This document shows, in pieces, positions 32,057 to 39,297 of a stretch of DNA of 64,000 nt. Under the pieces are notes generated by a model, which was not told the DNA's origin, made no database searches, and saw only the letters and a list, made by a program, of their open reading frames with translations. Source of the stretch: Anaerolineales bacterium (GTDB lineage: Bacteria; Chloroflexota; Anaerolineae; Anaerolineales; Villigracilaceae); assembly GCA_020634885.1 (NCBI GenBank), contig JACKAW010000001.1, forward strand, positions 248,001-312,000. Direction: 5' to 3'. The translations under genes and the position numbers were made by a program. Numbering within the stretch: position 1 is the first letter of the stretch; the number at the start of each line of letters is the position of its first letter.

Positions 32057-32535
32057 TGAAACTCCCGGCACATCTCCACCTCGATAAACACAACATTCCC
32101 TATGAAGCAAAAAGTTTTTCACCCGATACAGAAAAAGGCGCGGCAAATGTTGCCAAGGTTTTGGATTTTCCCGAACGGCAGGCAGTGAAGACCTTGATCT
32201 TTCAAGTGGTGGATACCGGTGAGTGCGTGCTGGTGATGTTGGGCGGCGACCAGAACGCCATTTCTGGAAATTTGAAGAAGGCGATCGGTTCACGCAACAT
32301 TCGCATGGCGCCGCCTGAACAAGTGAAAGAAGTGACAGGGTACATCATTGGCTCGATCCCTGCTTTTGGCTGGCAGCCGGAAGGTTTTCGCACCTTCATC
32401 GAAGCGACATTGATGGACGAGCCCTTGCTCGGTACAGGCGCTGGAAATTGGGGCGAAGAGATCATGATTACGCCGGAGAATTTGGTAAAGGCAAGTGGGG
32501 CGCAAATTGTGAATTTGACGATCAAAAGTCAGTAA
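32056..32535 (+). CDS. ybaK: YbaK/EbsC-family aminoacyl-tRNA deacylase
   Basis: 159 residues. The YbaK/ProX pattern is visible: KGAANVAKVLDFPERQAVKTLIFQV, the Lys that binds the 3' end in this segment, and ends with GGGNWGEE-like and AGNWGEEIMI phrases. These editing proteins hydrolyse mis-acylated tRNAs such as Cys-tRNA(Pro). Which mischarged tRNA this one edits cannot be read. It is coupled to gntK and followed by the DUF985 gene with a 12-nt gap. Confidence 0.88.
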   Translation: MKLPAHLHLDKHNIPYEAKSFSPDTEKGAANVAKVLDFPERQAVKTLIFQVVDTGECVLVMLGGDQNAISGNLKKAIGSRNIRMAPPEQVKEVTGYIIGSIPAFGWQPEGFRTFIEATLMDEPLLGTGAGNWGEEIMITPENLVKASGAQIVNLTIKSQ

Positions 32536-32547
32536 GTAGGATTTCGA

Positions 32548-33069
32548 ATGAATAAAGATATTGAGGCGTTGATACAACATTTCAAATTTGAGCCGCTGCC
32601 AGTGGAAGGAACCTTATTCACAAGCACGTACCGCTCAAGTGATATGCCCGATGGAAAACCATTTGGAACGGGAATGATCGGGATGTACTGCCATGAACCG
32701 CGCAGTGTCTCCTACTTCCACAAATTAACCATTGATGAGATGTGGCACTTCTACGGCGGCGACCCGCTGCGTTTGATATTGCTTTATCCCGATGGGTCGA
32801 GCCGCGATGTAATTTTAGGCAATGATCCTTTGAATGGGCATGAGGTGCAGTTCGTCATCCCTGCGGGAGTTTGGCAGGCAGGACATTGCGTGGAAGGCGG
32901 CAAGTATTCGCTTTTCGGCTGCACTCTTGCGCCTGGTTTTACCGGTGATATTTTTACAGGCGGCACACAAACAGAATTGCTACAGTCTCACCCCAACCGG
33001 CGGGCAGATATCTTGAACTATGGTTTGAGCGAAGGGGAGACCAATATGCCAGATGGATTTGCAAGTTAA
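32548..33069 (+). CDS. Cupin DUF985 family protein
   Basis: 173 residues. It shows the DUF985 signature: EGTLFTSTYRSS near the N-terminus, then MWHFYGGDPLRLILLYPDG and QAGHCVEGGKYSLFGCTLAPGF. The fold is a double-stranded beta-helix; members have been described in Ara h-like and plant or bacterial contexts without a firm activity. It is the last gene of the EamA-gntK-ybaK group, followed by a repeat-rich gap. Confidence 0.85.
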   Translation: MNKDIEALIQHFKFEPLPVEGTLFTSTYRSSDMPDGKPFGTGMIGMYCHEPRSVSYFHKLTIDEMWHFYGGDPLRLILLYPDGSSRDVILGNDPLNGHEVQFVIPAGVWQAGHCVEGGKYSLFGCTLAPGFTGDIFTGGTQTELLQSHPNRRADILNYGLSEGETNMPDGFAS

Positions 33070-33093
33070 ATAACTGGTATTACGCGATTTTCC

Positions 33094-33212
33094 GTAGGGG
33101 CAAACCCGTCAAGGTCTATCAGGGTTTTTATCCCAAAGCAAGGGTTGCCCCGCGCAGGGCGACCCTTGCTGGCGAAAGTAAGTTCTCATGGATGTGGGCG
33201 GGTCGCCCCTAC
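33094..33212. repeat. Nested intergenic inverted repeat (about 120 bp)
   Basis: Outer arms GTAGGGGCAAACCCG (33094-33108) and CGGGTCGCCCCTAC (33199-33212) are inverted copies with one base missing. Inside, AGCAAGGGT and ACCCTTGCT (33137-33145 and 33062-33070 in the 33xxx numbering of the inner hairpin: 33137-33150 with 33157-33170) form a second stem. No T-run follows, so it is not a simple terminator. The outer edge recurs near 6081-6105. Confidence 0.7.
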
Positions 33213-33237
33213 CGGGAAAGGTGGGTTAAATAAAATA

Positions 33238-33312
33238 ATGGATAAAATCTTTGAAAAGACCGTCTCTTCGAATGGTAAGTTTTTTAATTTCGAAGTCATC
33301 CAACAGGCATGA
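33238..33312 (+). CDS. 24-codon ORF overlapping the pirin start
   Basis: ATG at 33238 opens a 24-residue frame (begins MDKIFEKTVSSNGKFF) ending in TGA at 33310-33312; this stop overlaps the pirin ATG at 33309 (ATGA). Such an overlap is typical of translational coupling. The pirin start has no strong Shine-Dalgarno sequence of its own. It could be a leader peptide, a truncated gene remnant or chance. Confidence 0.35.
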   Translation: MDKIFEKTVSSNGKFFNFEVIQQA

Positions 33313-34148
33313 CAAACCGAACTATTTCCCACATTATTGAACCAAACCTTGTGATTGAAGGAGCGGGTGTTTTATTGAGGCGCTCCTTCGGTCCGCATGT
33401 CAGCAATAAATTTGACCCGTTTTTGCTGTTCGACCATTTCGCTTTTAACAACCCGCTTGAGGGTCCCAGCCGTGGGTTTCCTACTCACCCGCATCGCGGC
33501 ATTGAAACCGTCACCTACATGCTGGAAGGCACCGTCCGCCACCGCGACAGCCTCGGCAACGCCGGAACCATTGCCGAAGGGGACGTGCAATGGATGACCA
33601 GCGGGCGCGGAATTTTGCATGAAGAAATGCCGCGCCGCAGTGCCAACGGCAATATTTACGGCTTTCAGTTGTGGGTCAATTTACCCGCCGCCCAAAAGAT
33701 GAGCGAACCACGTTATCAAGAAGTGACCTCGGGCACCATTCCAGAGATTCAGAGAGAAGGGGCGGTCATCCGCCTGATGGCAGGAGAAGTGGATGGTGTT
33801 CGCGGACCCGTCACTGAAATTTCTGCTGCGCCTCTTTACATGGATGTGAAGTTGGAACCTGGAACCCGATTCGTTTATCCCATCCCAAGCGGACACACTG
33901 CCCTCATGTATGTTTTTGAAGGCGTAGGTGAATTCTCGGGAGAAGTCGTCGAATCCATTAGTATGGTTGTGTTGAATGACGACGGTGACCAGATTGAGGT
34001 GAAATCTGAAACGGGAGTGCGTTTTATGCTTATGGCAGGGGCGCCTTTCAAGGAACCCATTGTGCCGTATGGTCCTTTCGTAATGAATACCCGCGAAGAG
34101 ATCGAGCAAACGCTGCGAGATTTACGCAACGGGACGTTTATCAAATAA
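33309..34148 (+). CDS. Pirin family protein
   Basis: 279 residues. The N-terminal cupin contains FPTHPHRGIETVTYMLEGTVRHRDSLGN with the metal-binding His cluster, and QWMTSGRGILHEE follows, both diagnostic of pirin. The C-terminal cupin is more divergent. Pirins are iron proteins with quercetin dioxygenase or regulatory roles; the role here is unknown. It follows a short coupled ORF and ends at a strong terminator shared with the converging methyltransferase gene. Confidence 0.9.
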   Translation: MTNRTISHIIEPNLVIEGAGVLLRRSFGPHVSNKFDPFLLFDHFAFNNPLEGPSRGFPTHPHRGIETVTYMLEGTVRHRDSLGNAGTIAEGDVQWMTSGRGILHEEMPRRSANGNIYGFQLWVNLPAAQKMSEPRYQEVTSGTIPEIQREGAVIRLMAGEVDGVRGPVTEISAAPLYMDVKLEPGTRFVYPIPSGHTALMYVFEGVGEFSGEVVESISMVVLNDDGDQIEVKSETGVRFMLMAGAPFKEPIVPYGPFVMNTREEIEQTLRDLRNGTFIK

Positions 34149-34158
34149 TCTGCAAAAT

Positions 34159-34194
34159 AAAAAAACAGCGCGGCTGACGCCGCGCTGTTTTTTT
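34159..34194. terminator. Bidirectional terminator between pirin and the 34197 gene
   Basis: ACAGCGCGGC (34165-34174) pairs with GCCGCGCTGT (34179-34188) around TGAC, flanked by A7 and T7 runs. Confidence 0.92.
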
Positions 34195-34196
34195 AT

Positions 34197-34745
34197 TCAC
34201 TTCTTCACAATTACCCACGCCGTTCCACCATCGGTCTTTATTTCTTTTTCACCCGCATTAAACAATTCAGCAATTGCTTGAGGAGAAAGAAAATGAGTAC
34301 GCATGAGTAAAAGTTTTTCGGCAAGGGCAATGAGCTTCACCCCAAAATCATGAATATCCGGTTCTTCAATGACGAGTACGCCGCCAGGTTTGAGCACGCG
34401 AAACATTTCATGGATGGTCGCGGTCTGGTCAATGACGTGATGCAGCGCATCCACCATGATGATGCGTTCGAAAAAATCATCAGCGAAGGGCAAAAGCTCT
34501 GAGACGCCGCACACAGGCAAAAGCGTAGAGCGAGGCGCGCGGGCTAACATTCCAAATGAAACATCGGTTATGACAACTTCATCCGCCAGATCACGTATGG
34601 CAGATGCAACCCGCCCCGTACCACCGCCCACGTCGAGTAAACGTCCCGCAACCGGCAGAGAGGCAAACTCGCGCATCAATCCCGCTTTGGAATAAGTAAC
34701 ACGCGCATAAATTGGCGCAATGGCTGAAAAATGGTCGAAGTTCAT
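34197..34745 (-). CDS. Class I SAM-dependent methyltransferase (UbiE/Methyltransf_11 type)
   Basis: 182 residues. Motif I is LLDVGGGTGRVASAI and the post-motif is SELLPFADDFFERIIMVDALHHV, followed by EMFRVLKPGGVLVIEEPD. These are standard for small-molecule methyltransferases of the UbiE/MenG type. The length is on the short side (about 180). The substrate is unknown. Its start overlaps the stop of the comEA-like gene by 4 nt, so the two are translated together. Confidence 0.85.
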   Translation of the reverse strand: MNFDHFSAIAPIYARVTYSKAGLMREFASLPVAGRLLDVGGGTGRVASAIRDLADEVVITDVSFGMLARAPRSTLLPVCGVSELLPFADDFFERIIMVDALHHVIDQTATIHEMFRVLKPGGVLVIEEPDIHDFGVKLIALAEKLLLMRTHFLSPQAIAELFNAGEKEIKTDGGTAWVIVKK

Positions 34746-35332
34746 TGGGCTATGATCAAATCCTTGATATTGTCAAAAGTGGAAGGTCCTACGCCAGAGA
34801 CATTCATAATATCTTCAATGGTCTGAAAGGGTCCATTCTCTGTGCGGTAATCTACAATGCGTTGCGCGATGGTGGGACCAATGCCTGGCAGAGAATCAAA
34901 CTCTTCAAGCGAGGCTGTGTTGATGTTTATCTTATCACCAGTATCCACGGTTAGGTCGCGTTCTTCTGTTGCGCCGGGTAATACCAGTTCGTCGTCACTT
35001 GAGGTTGTTTCTGGCGATGCCCCATCTTTAAATGGGATGTTTAATTGCTGCCCATCTTCAAGCAGAGCAGCAAGGTTCACGCTATTCACATTTGCACCGG
35101 AAAGCAGACCACCCGCGGCATCTATGGCATCCTGTACACGCGCGCCTTCAGAAAATTCATACAAGCCCGGGCGCGGTACGGCTCCGATCACATGCACAGC
35201 AATGGGTGCTTTCGTCGGCGCCGATTGCAAAACGATGGGCTTCCCTGAAGGAATACGGGAAATGAAAAATAGTAAACCAGCAAGCGCAAAACCCGCCATC
35301 ACACCGACCAATGCGTAAAGCACATTTTTCAT
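34742..35332 (-). CDS. comEA: ComEA-like competence DNA receptor
   Basis: 196 residues. An N-terminal membrane helix (about 5-25), a SLBB-type domain with VHVIGAVPRPGLYEFSEGARV, a linker of about 45 residues rich in acidic residues and a C-terminal helix-hairpin-helix pair (INTASLEEFDSLPGIGPTIAQRIVDYR). This is the classic ComEA layout, in which the HhH part binds double-stranded DNA at the cell surface during uptake. Other competence genes are not in the window. A -10 box ends 7 nt before the ATG, inside the end of the GNAT gene. Confidence 0.92.
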   Translation of the reverse strand: MKNVLYALVGVMAGFALAGLLFFISRIPSGKPIVLQSAPTKAPIAVHVIGAVPRPGLYEFSEGARVQDAIDAAGGLLSGANVNSVNLAALLEDGQQLNIPFKDGASPETTSSDDELVLPGATEERDLTVDTGDKININTASLEEFDSLPGIGPTIAQRIVDYRTENGPFQTIEDIMNVSGVGPSTFDNIKDLIIAQ

Positions 35333-35339
35333 GATGCGA

Positions 35340-35345
35340 ATTTTA
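35340..35345 (-). promoter_or_regulatory. -10 box of comEA, overlapping a stop codon
   Basis: TAAAAT on the minus strand; its first three bases are the TAA stop of the GNAT gene. It ends 7 nt before the comEA ATG and no Shine-Dalgarno sequence intervenes, so a leaderless transcript is predicted. Confidence 0.45.
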
Positions 35346-35786
35346 CTCCACCATCATTACCAGCAAACCTTCTTCGGTTTTGTGCAGTAATTTTGAAAGG
35401 TCGAATAATTTCTTCATGCGTTGAAAGTATCTGGGCATGGCTTCCAATTCAATTGCGCGAAAGCCAAATTTTTCGTACATTGCCCCATTATGCTCCACGC
35501 ACATCAAATACAGCGGGCGCGGATTTTCCGCAAGCAGTTGCTCAATGATCCTTCGGGCAATTCCCTGTCCGCGATGTTCAGGCGAAACAGCAATCGAAGC
35601 CAATTCGAGGATGTCACTTCCGTGAGGTTTAATTTGACCACAGCCGATCACCCTGCCCAAGCCATCCACTGCGACGAGGAACCGCCTCCAATCCAAACCC
35701 GTGGGGTTGATCCCCACTTCATGAATCAGTGCCTTAATTTGAGCGGATTCTGCTTCCTGCGCAGAACGAATTGAATAGTCGGTCAC
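35343..35786 (-). CDS. GNAT N-acetyltransferase
   Basis: 147 residues, short single-domain GNAT. The core AVSPEHRGQGIARRIIEQL gives the acetyl-CoA pyrophosphate-binding motif, and IKPHGSDILELASIAV precedes it. It resembles ArgA/YjaB-type and rimI-type enzymes only in outline. The C-terminal helix YFQRMKKLFDLSKLL is distinctive. The substrate is unknown. It is adjacent to the CPBP gene (1-nt gap) and upstream of comEA. Confidence 0.82.
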   Translation of the reverse strand: MTDYSIRSAQEAESAQIKALIHEVGINPTGLDWRRFLVAVDGLGRVIGCGQIKPHGSDILELASIAVSPEHRGQGIARRIIEQLLAENPRPLYLMCVEHNGAMYEKFGFRAIELEAMPRYFQRMKKLFDLSKLLHKTEEGLLVMMVE

Positions 35787-35787
35787 T

Positions 35788-36402
35788 TTAGATCACTCCC
35801 GCTGCAACAATGATGATGAACGTGGCGATAAACCAATGGATCAGAAACGGGTAGATAAATGATTTTGTGCGCCATGCCACCCAGCCGAATAGAAATCCGC
35901 CAAAGATGGTGGAGAGGGTTTCAACTTCGGGTTTGCCAATATGCACCAATGCAAAAGGGACGGCTTGAAGCCAGAGGGCGTCGTGACCATATTTGCGGGC
36001 ATAGGCAAATAATATCCAGCCGCGAAAGAAAAATTCCCAGCCAACGAGGTCAAGAAAGGTCGTCCATGGCAGTCCAATAAGGAATCTTGCGTAAAACGTC
36101 TGCATGGAAGTGTTACCCCTGCCGAGAAAATAAATAACGGGAGCCATGATCAACACGCCTAATAGAGTGTAGGCAATACCCAATTTCCAATTTCCGAGGG
36201 AAAAGCCGTATTCGCGTGGGTTTTCGCGAAAGACAAAAAGAGTGATAAAAAGCGGAATAATGAGGTACAGCAGAAATCTGTCCCAATATTTTTCTGCGAA
36301 TATCCGATGATAGGAATCGACCAGCAAGAGCAGGGTGCTGAGTATGGTGATCGAAACGACTTTCCAATCAAACCTCAGCTTTTCACCAATAAGATATTTC
36401 AT
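35788..36402 (-). CDS. CPBP family intramembrane metalloprotease
   Basis: 204 residues with roughly six membrane helices. The catalytic region reads VGWEFFFRGW, and FALVHIGKPE and FGGFLFGW follow, as in CAAX-processing protease/bacteriocin-processing proteins. The usual EExxxR motif appears as W-E-F-F-F-R, so the first Glu is replaced by Trp; whether it is active is unclear. The His in FALVHIG and the C-terminal FLIHWF match the metal-binding pattern. It follows the SET-domain gene by 12 nt. Confidence 0.82.
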   Translation of the reverse strand: MKYLIGEKLRFDWKVVSITILSTLLLLVDSYHRIFAEKYWDRFLLYLIIPLFITLFVFRENPREYGFSLGNWKLGIAYTLLGVLIMAPVIYFLGRGNTSMQTFYARFLIGLPWTTFLDLVGWEFFFRGWILFAYARKYGHDALWLQAVPFALVHIGKPEVETLSTIFGGFLFGWVAWRTKSFIYPFLIHWFIATFIIIVAAGVI

Positions 36403-36414
36403 GAACGTTGTAAC

Positions 36415-36918
36415 TTATCCGCGCAGTTTTTCGATTCGTCGTGCAAGGTAGGTGGAAAAATACCCGTTGTACTTGTGCCAAAGTGCAGGCAGTTTCCAAT
36501 CATTGCCGGTTACTTTTCCACGGCAGGTTGGCTGACCGCACATGCAGTCAAACTCGTCATACGATCCGCCGTCAGACATGGCGTAATCAAATGTCAATTC
36601 TTCTTCGGGTTGAATATCGCGCATGGCAACCAACCCGATCTGTCCGGTAAAGCCCAGATTCGGCTCACAAGAATGGTTGAAACAATCGTTCGGCTCTTTT
36701 TCAGCGACCGTGAGAATATAAAGGTCTTCATCAATTTGAAGAACGCGCTGGGTAAAACGCGGCATGTTCGGGTCTAACTGACTGGTAGTGATGATATCAC
36801 CACCCCAGATGGAGATAAGCTCTCCCTTGTTTATGGGGGCAATGGCGTACACGCCACAATCGCCTGTTTCGGGTTTGGGGCGGGCTTCACATTTTGGGTT
36901 TAGGTAGGAGGATGACAT
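36415..36918 (-). CDS. SET-domain protein
   Basis: 167 residues from MSSSYLN. The SET core is clear: GDCGVYAIAPINKGELI near the start, NHSCEPN at 81-87, EELTFDY at 106-112 and a post-SET Cys cluster (C125, C127, C132). SET proteins are lysine methyltransferases; bacterial members act on ribosomal or other proteins. A strong promoter places the start at MSSS rather than an ATG 7 codons earlier, which lies in the -10 area. It is followed by the CPBP gene. Confidence 0.88.
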   Translation of the reverse strand: MSSSYLNPKCEARPKPETGDCGVYAIAPINKGELISIWGGDIITTSQLDPNMPRFTQRVLQIDEDLYILTVAEKEPNDCFNHSCEPNLGFTGQIGLVAMRDIQPEEELTFDYAMSDGGSYDEFDCMCGQPTCRGKVTGNDWKLPALWHKYNGYFSTYLARRIEKLRG

Positions 36919-36929
36919 ATTGGGTGGAG

Positions 36930-36958
36930 AGAATATCAAATGGGGCGATTCAGGTCAA
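36930..36958 (-). promoter_or_regulatory. Promoter of the SET-domain gene, near-leaderless
   Basis: On the minus strand TTGACC (36953-36958), exactly 17 nt, then TATTCT (36930-36935). The hexamer ends 11 nt before the ATG at 36918 and no Shine-Dalgarno sequence is seen. Confidence 0.7.
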
Positions 36959-37046
36959 GGTCTGGTGAGAGGCGAAAAAATATCCTAAAGTATAGTGAGT
37001 AGCCAAAGCGCCTGTCAATCTCCAGTTTCCGAATAATACAAGCGGG

Positions 37047-37052
37047 TATAAT
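37047..37052 (+). promoter_or_regulatory. -10 box upstream of the acyl-CoA dehydrogenase
   Basis: TATAAT within GGGTATAATCC, 34 nt before the 37087 ATG. A GGAAAGAGAG stretch near the ATG serves as the Shine-Dalgarno region. No convincing -35 box. Confidence 0.45.
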
Positions 37053-37086
37053 CCACTCAACAAATTATGTGGAAAGAGAGTGAACA

Positions 37087-38253
37087 ATGACAGACCTTCC
37101 CATTTACCCATTAACCGAAGAACACAAAATGCTTCGTGATGCCGCCAGAGATTTTGCAGAAAAAGAGATTGCCCCCATTGCCGCCGAGTTTGACGAAAGC
37201 GGCGAGTTCCCATACACCACCATCAAAAAAATGGGGACGTTGGGTTTCATGGGCATTGAAGTCCCTGAAGAATACGGCGGCGCAGGCATGGATGCATTGG
37301 CTTACGTTCTCGCCCTTGAAGAGATATGCAAAGTAGATGCTTCACACGGCGTCATCATGTCGGTCAACAATTCCCTGTATTGTCATGGCATCTTAAAATT
37401 CGGCACAGAAGAACAGAAGAAAAAATTCATCACACCCATTGCCACTGGAGAAGCCATTGGCGCCTACTCGCTTACAGAACCCCAAAGCGGTTCCGATGCA
37501 GGGACCATGCGCAGCCGCGCCACCCGTGATGGTGATTTCTATATACTGAACGGGCGCAAATCCTGGGTCACCAGCGGACCCGTAGCAGACTACTTCGTCG
37601 TATTCATGATGACCGACCCCGAGAAAAAACAAAAAGGTGTGAGCGCCTTTCTGGTGGATGGAAAGACCCCCGGACTCACTCGCGGTAAAAAAGAACCCAA
37701 ACTCGGCATCCGCGCTTCATCCACCAGTGAATTGATCTTTGAAGATTGCCGCATCCCCGCCGAAAACAGACTCGGCGCAGAAGGCGAAGGCTTCAAAATA
37801 GCTATGACGGTTCTCGACGCCGGAAGAATTGGGATCGCCACCCAAGCCTTGGGCATCGCTGAATCCGCCTACGAAGCGGCAAGAAAATACGCTGGCGAGC
37901 GTGAAGCCTTCGGGCAGCCCATTGGCGCATTTCAAGGAACCGGCTTCAAACTCGCAGATATGAAGACCCGCATCGAAGCCTCCCGCCTGATGATCTACAA
38001 CGCCGCGCTTGCCAAAGACCAAGCCAAAAACAGCGGTAAACGCTACTCGCTCGAAGCCTCCATGGCAAAATTATTTGCATCAGAAACCGCCATGTATGTG
38101 ACCCACCAATCCGTGCAAATTCACGGCGGCATGGGCTACAGCAAAGAACTGCCCGTAGAACGTTACTTTCGTGACGCAAAGATCACCGAAATCTACGAAG
38201 GCACCAGCGAAATTCAGCGTCTGGTCATCTCGCGCATTGAAATGGAAAAGTAA
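37087..38253 (+). CDS. Acyl-CoA dehydrogenase
   Basis: 388 residues. The normal landmarks are present: EYGGAGMDALAYVLALEEI, GAYSLTEPQSGSDAGTM, NGRKSWVTSGPVADYFVVF, ERFAFGQPIGAFQ-like EREAFGQPIGAFQGTGFK and IHGGMGYSKELPVERYFRDA. It takes alpha-beta hydrogens from an acyl-CoA, giving electrons to ETF. It resembles the short/branched-chain (bcd/ivd) group and lies ~15 kb from the other acyl-CoA dehydrogenase. A zinc alcohol dehydrogenase gene follows 12 nt later. Confidence 0.95.
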   Translation: MTDLPIYPLTEEHKMLRDAARDFAEKEIAPIAAEFDESGEFPYTTIKKMGTLGFMGIEVPEEYGGAGMDALAYVLALEEICKVDASHGVIMSVNNSLYCHGILKFGTEEQKKKFITPIATGEAIGAYSLTEPQSGSDAGTMRSRATRDGDFYILNGRKSWVTSGPVADYFVVFMMTDPEKKQKGVSAFLVDGKTPGLTRGKKEPKLGIRASSTSELIFEDCRIPAENRLGAEGEGFKIAMTVLDAGRIGIATQALGIAESAYEAARKYAGEREAFGQPIGAFQGTGFKLADMKTRIEASRLMIYNAALAKDQAKNSGKRYSLEASMAKLFASETAMYVTHQSVQIHGGMGYSKELPVERYFRDAKITEIYEGTSEIQRLVISRIEMEK

Positions 38254-38265
38254 ACGCCCTACACA

Positions 38266-39297
38266 ATGAAGGCAATCCTCTTCCATACCCACGGCGGAAC
38301 GGAGGTTCTGAGCTATTCAGAATTCCCCACTCCGCAGCCGAAAACCGGCGAAGTTCTTATTCGGCTTAAAGCTGCCGCTCTCAACCGCATGGACGTTCTA
38401 GTACGCAACGGCTGGCAGGGGTTGAAACTCGAATACCCCCACATCCCCGGCGCAGACGGCGCTGGCGAAGTGGCAGACATCGGTGAAGGCGTGAACGGCT
38501 TTCGCATTGGTGAGCGGGTGGTCATCAACGCCAACATCGGCTGCGGAGAATGCGAAGCCTGCCAAAACGGCAGGGACAATCTTTGTAAAAACTGGCATCT
38601 CCTTGGCGAGACCATCCGTGGTACATATTGCGAATACGTCAGCCTGCCCGCCAAACAATTACATAAAATGCCAAATGACTTTGGCTTTCACGAAGCCGCA
38701 GCCGCCGCGCTGGTTTACCAAACCTCCTGGCACTCCATGAAAGTTCGCGGCGGGGTAAAGGCTGGGGAAACCGTGGCAATTATCGGCGCGGGAGGAGGCG
38801 TAAATTCCGCATCCATCCAAATTGGAAAATACCTCGGCGCAAAAGTCATCGTCATCGGCTCGAACGCCGAAAAGCTCGCTCAAGCCGAAACCCTCGGCGC
38901 AGATATTTTGATAGACCGATCAAAAGAAGCAGACTGGTCAAAATCCATTTACCGCGCCACGAACAAACGCGGCGCAGATGTCGTTGTAGACAATGTCGGC
39001 ACAACCTTCCCGCTCAGTTTGCGCGCACTCGCCAAAGGCGGAAGGCTGCTCACCGTTGGCAACAGCGGCGCGCCAAAATTTGAAATTGACAACCGCTTTA
39101 TTTTTGCAAAACACCTTTCCATCATCGGCTCCACCATGAGCACCACGTCAGATTTCCGTGAAGTGATGGATTTGGTATTTGCAGGTAAACTAAAACCCAT
39201 ACTTGATAAATCATTCCCTTTGCACGAAGCCCCCGCCGCACAAGAACGCCTGTGGCAGGGAAAAAATTTTGGAAAGATCACTTTACACATTCCCTAA
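38266..39297 (+). CDS. MDR-superfamily alcohol/quinone oxidoreductase
   Basis: 343 residues. A GroES-like part, then GADGAGEVADIGEGV and a structural-zinc Cys set (C93, C96, C99, C107), and a Rossmann motif AIIGAGGGVNSASIQ. The usual catalytic-zinc ligand Cys near residue 40 is replaced by N-R-M-D, so only the structural zinc appears to be kept; such enzymes reduce quinones or enones with NADPH. Its stop is shared with the next start (TAATG). Confidence 0.88.
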   Translation: MKAILFHTHGGTEVLSYSEFPTPQPKTGEVLIRLKAAALNRMDVLVRNGWQGLKLEYPHIPGADGAGEVADIGEGVNGFRIGERVVINANIGCGECEACQNGRDNLCKNWHLLGETIRGTYCEYVSLPAKQLHKMPNDFGFHEAAAAALVYQTSWHSMKVRGGVKAGETVAIIGAGGGVNSASIQIGKYLGAKVIVIGSNAEKLAQAETLGADILIDRSKEADWSKSIYRATNKRGADVVVDNVGTTFPLSLRALAKGGRLLTVGNSGAPKFEIDNRFIFAKHLSIIGSTMSTTSDFREVMDLVFAGKLKPILDKSFPLHEAPAAQERLWQGKNFGKITLHIP

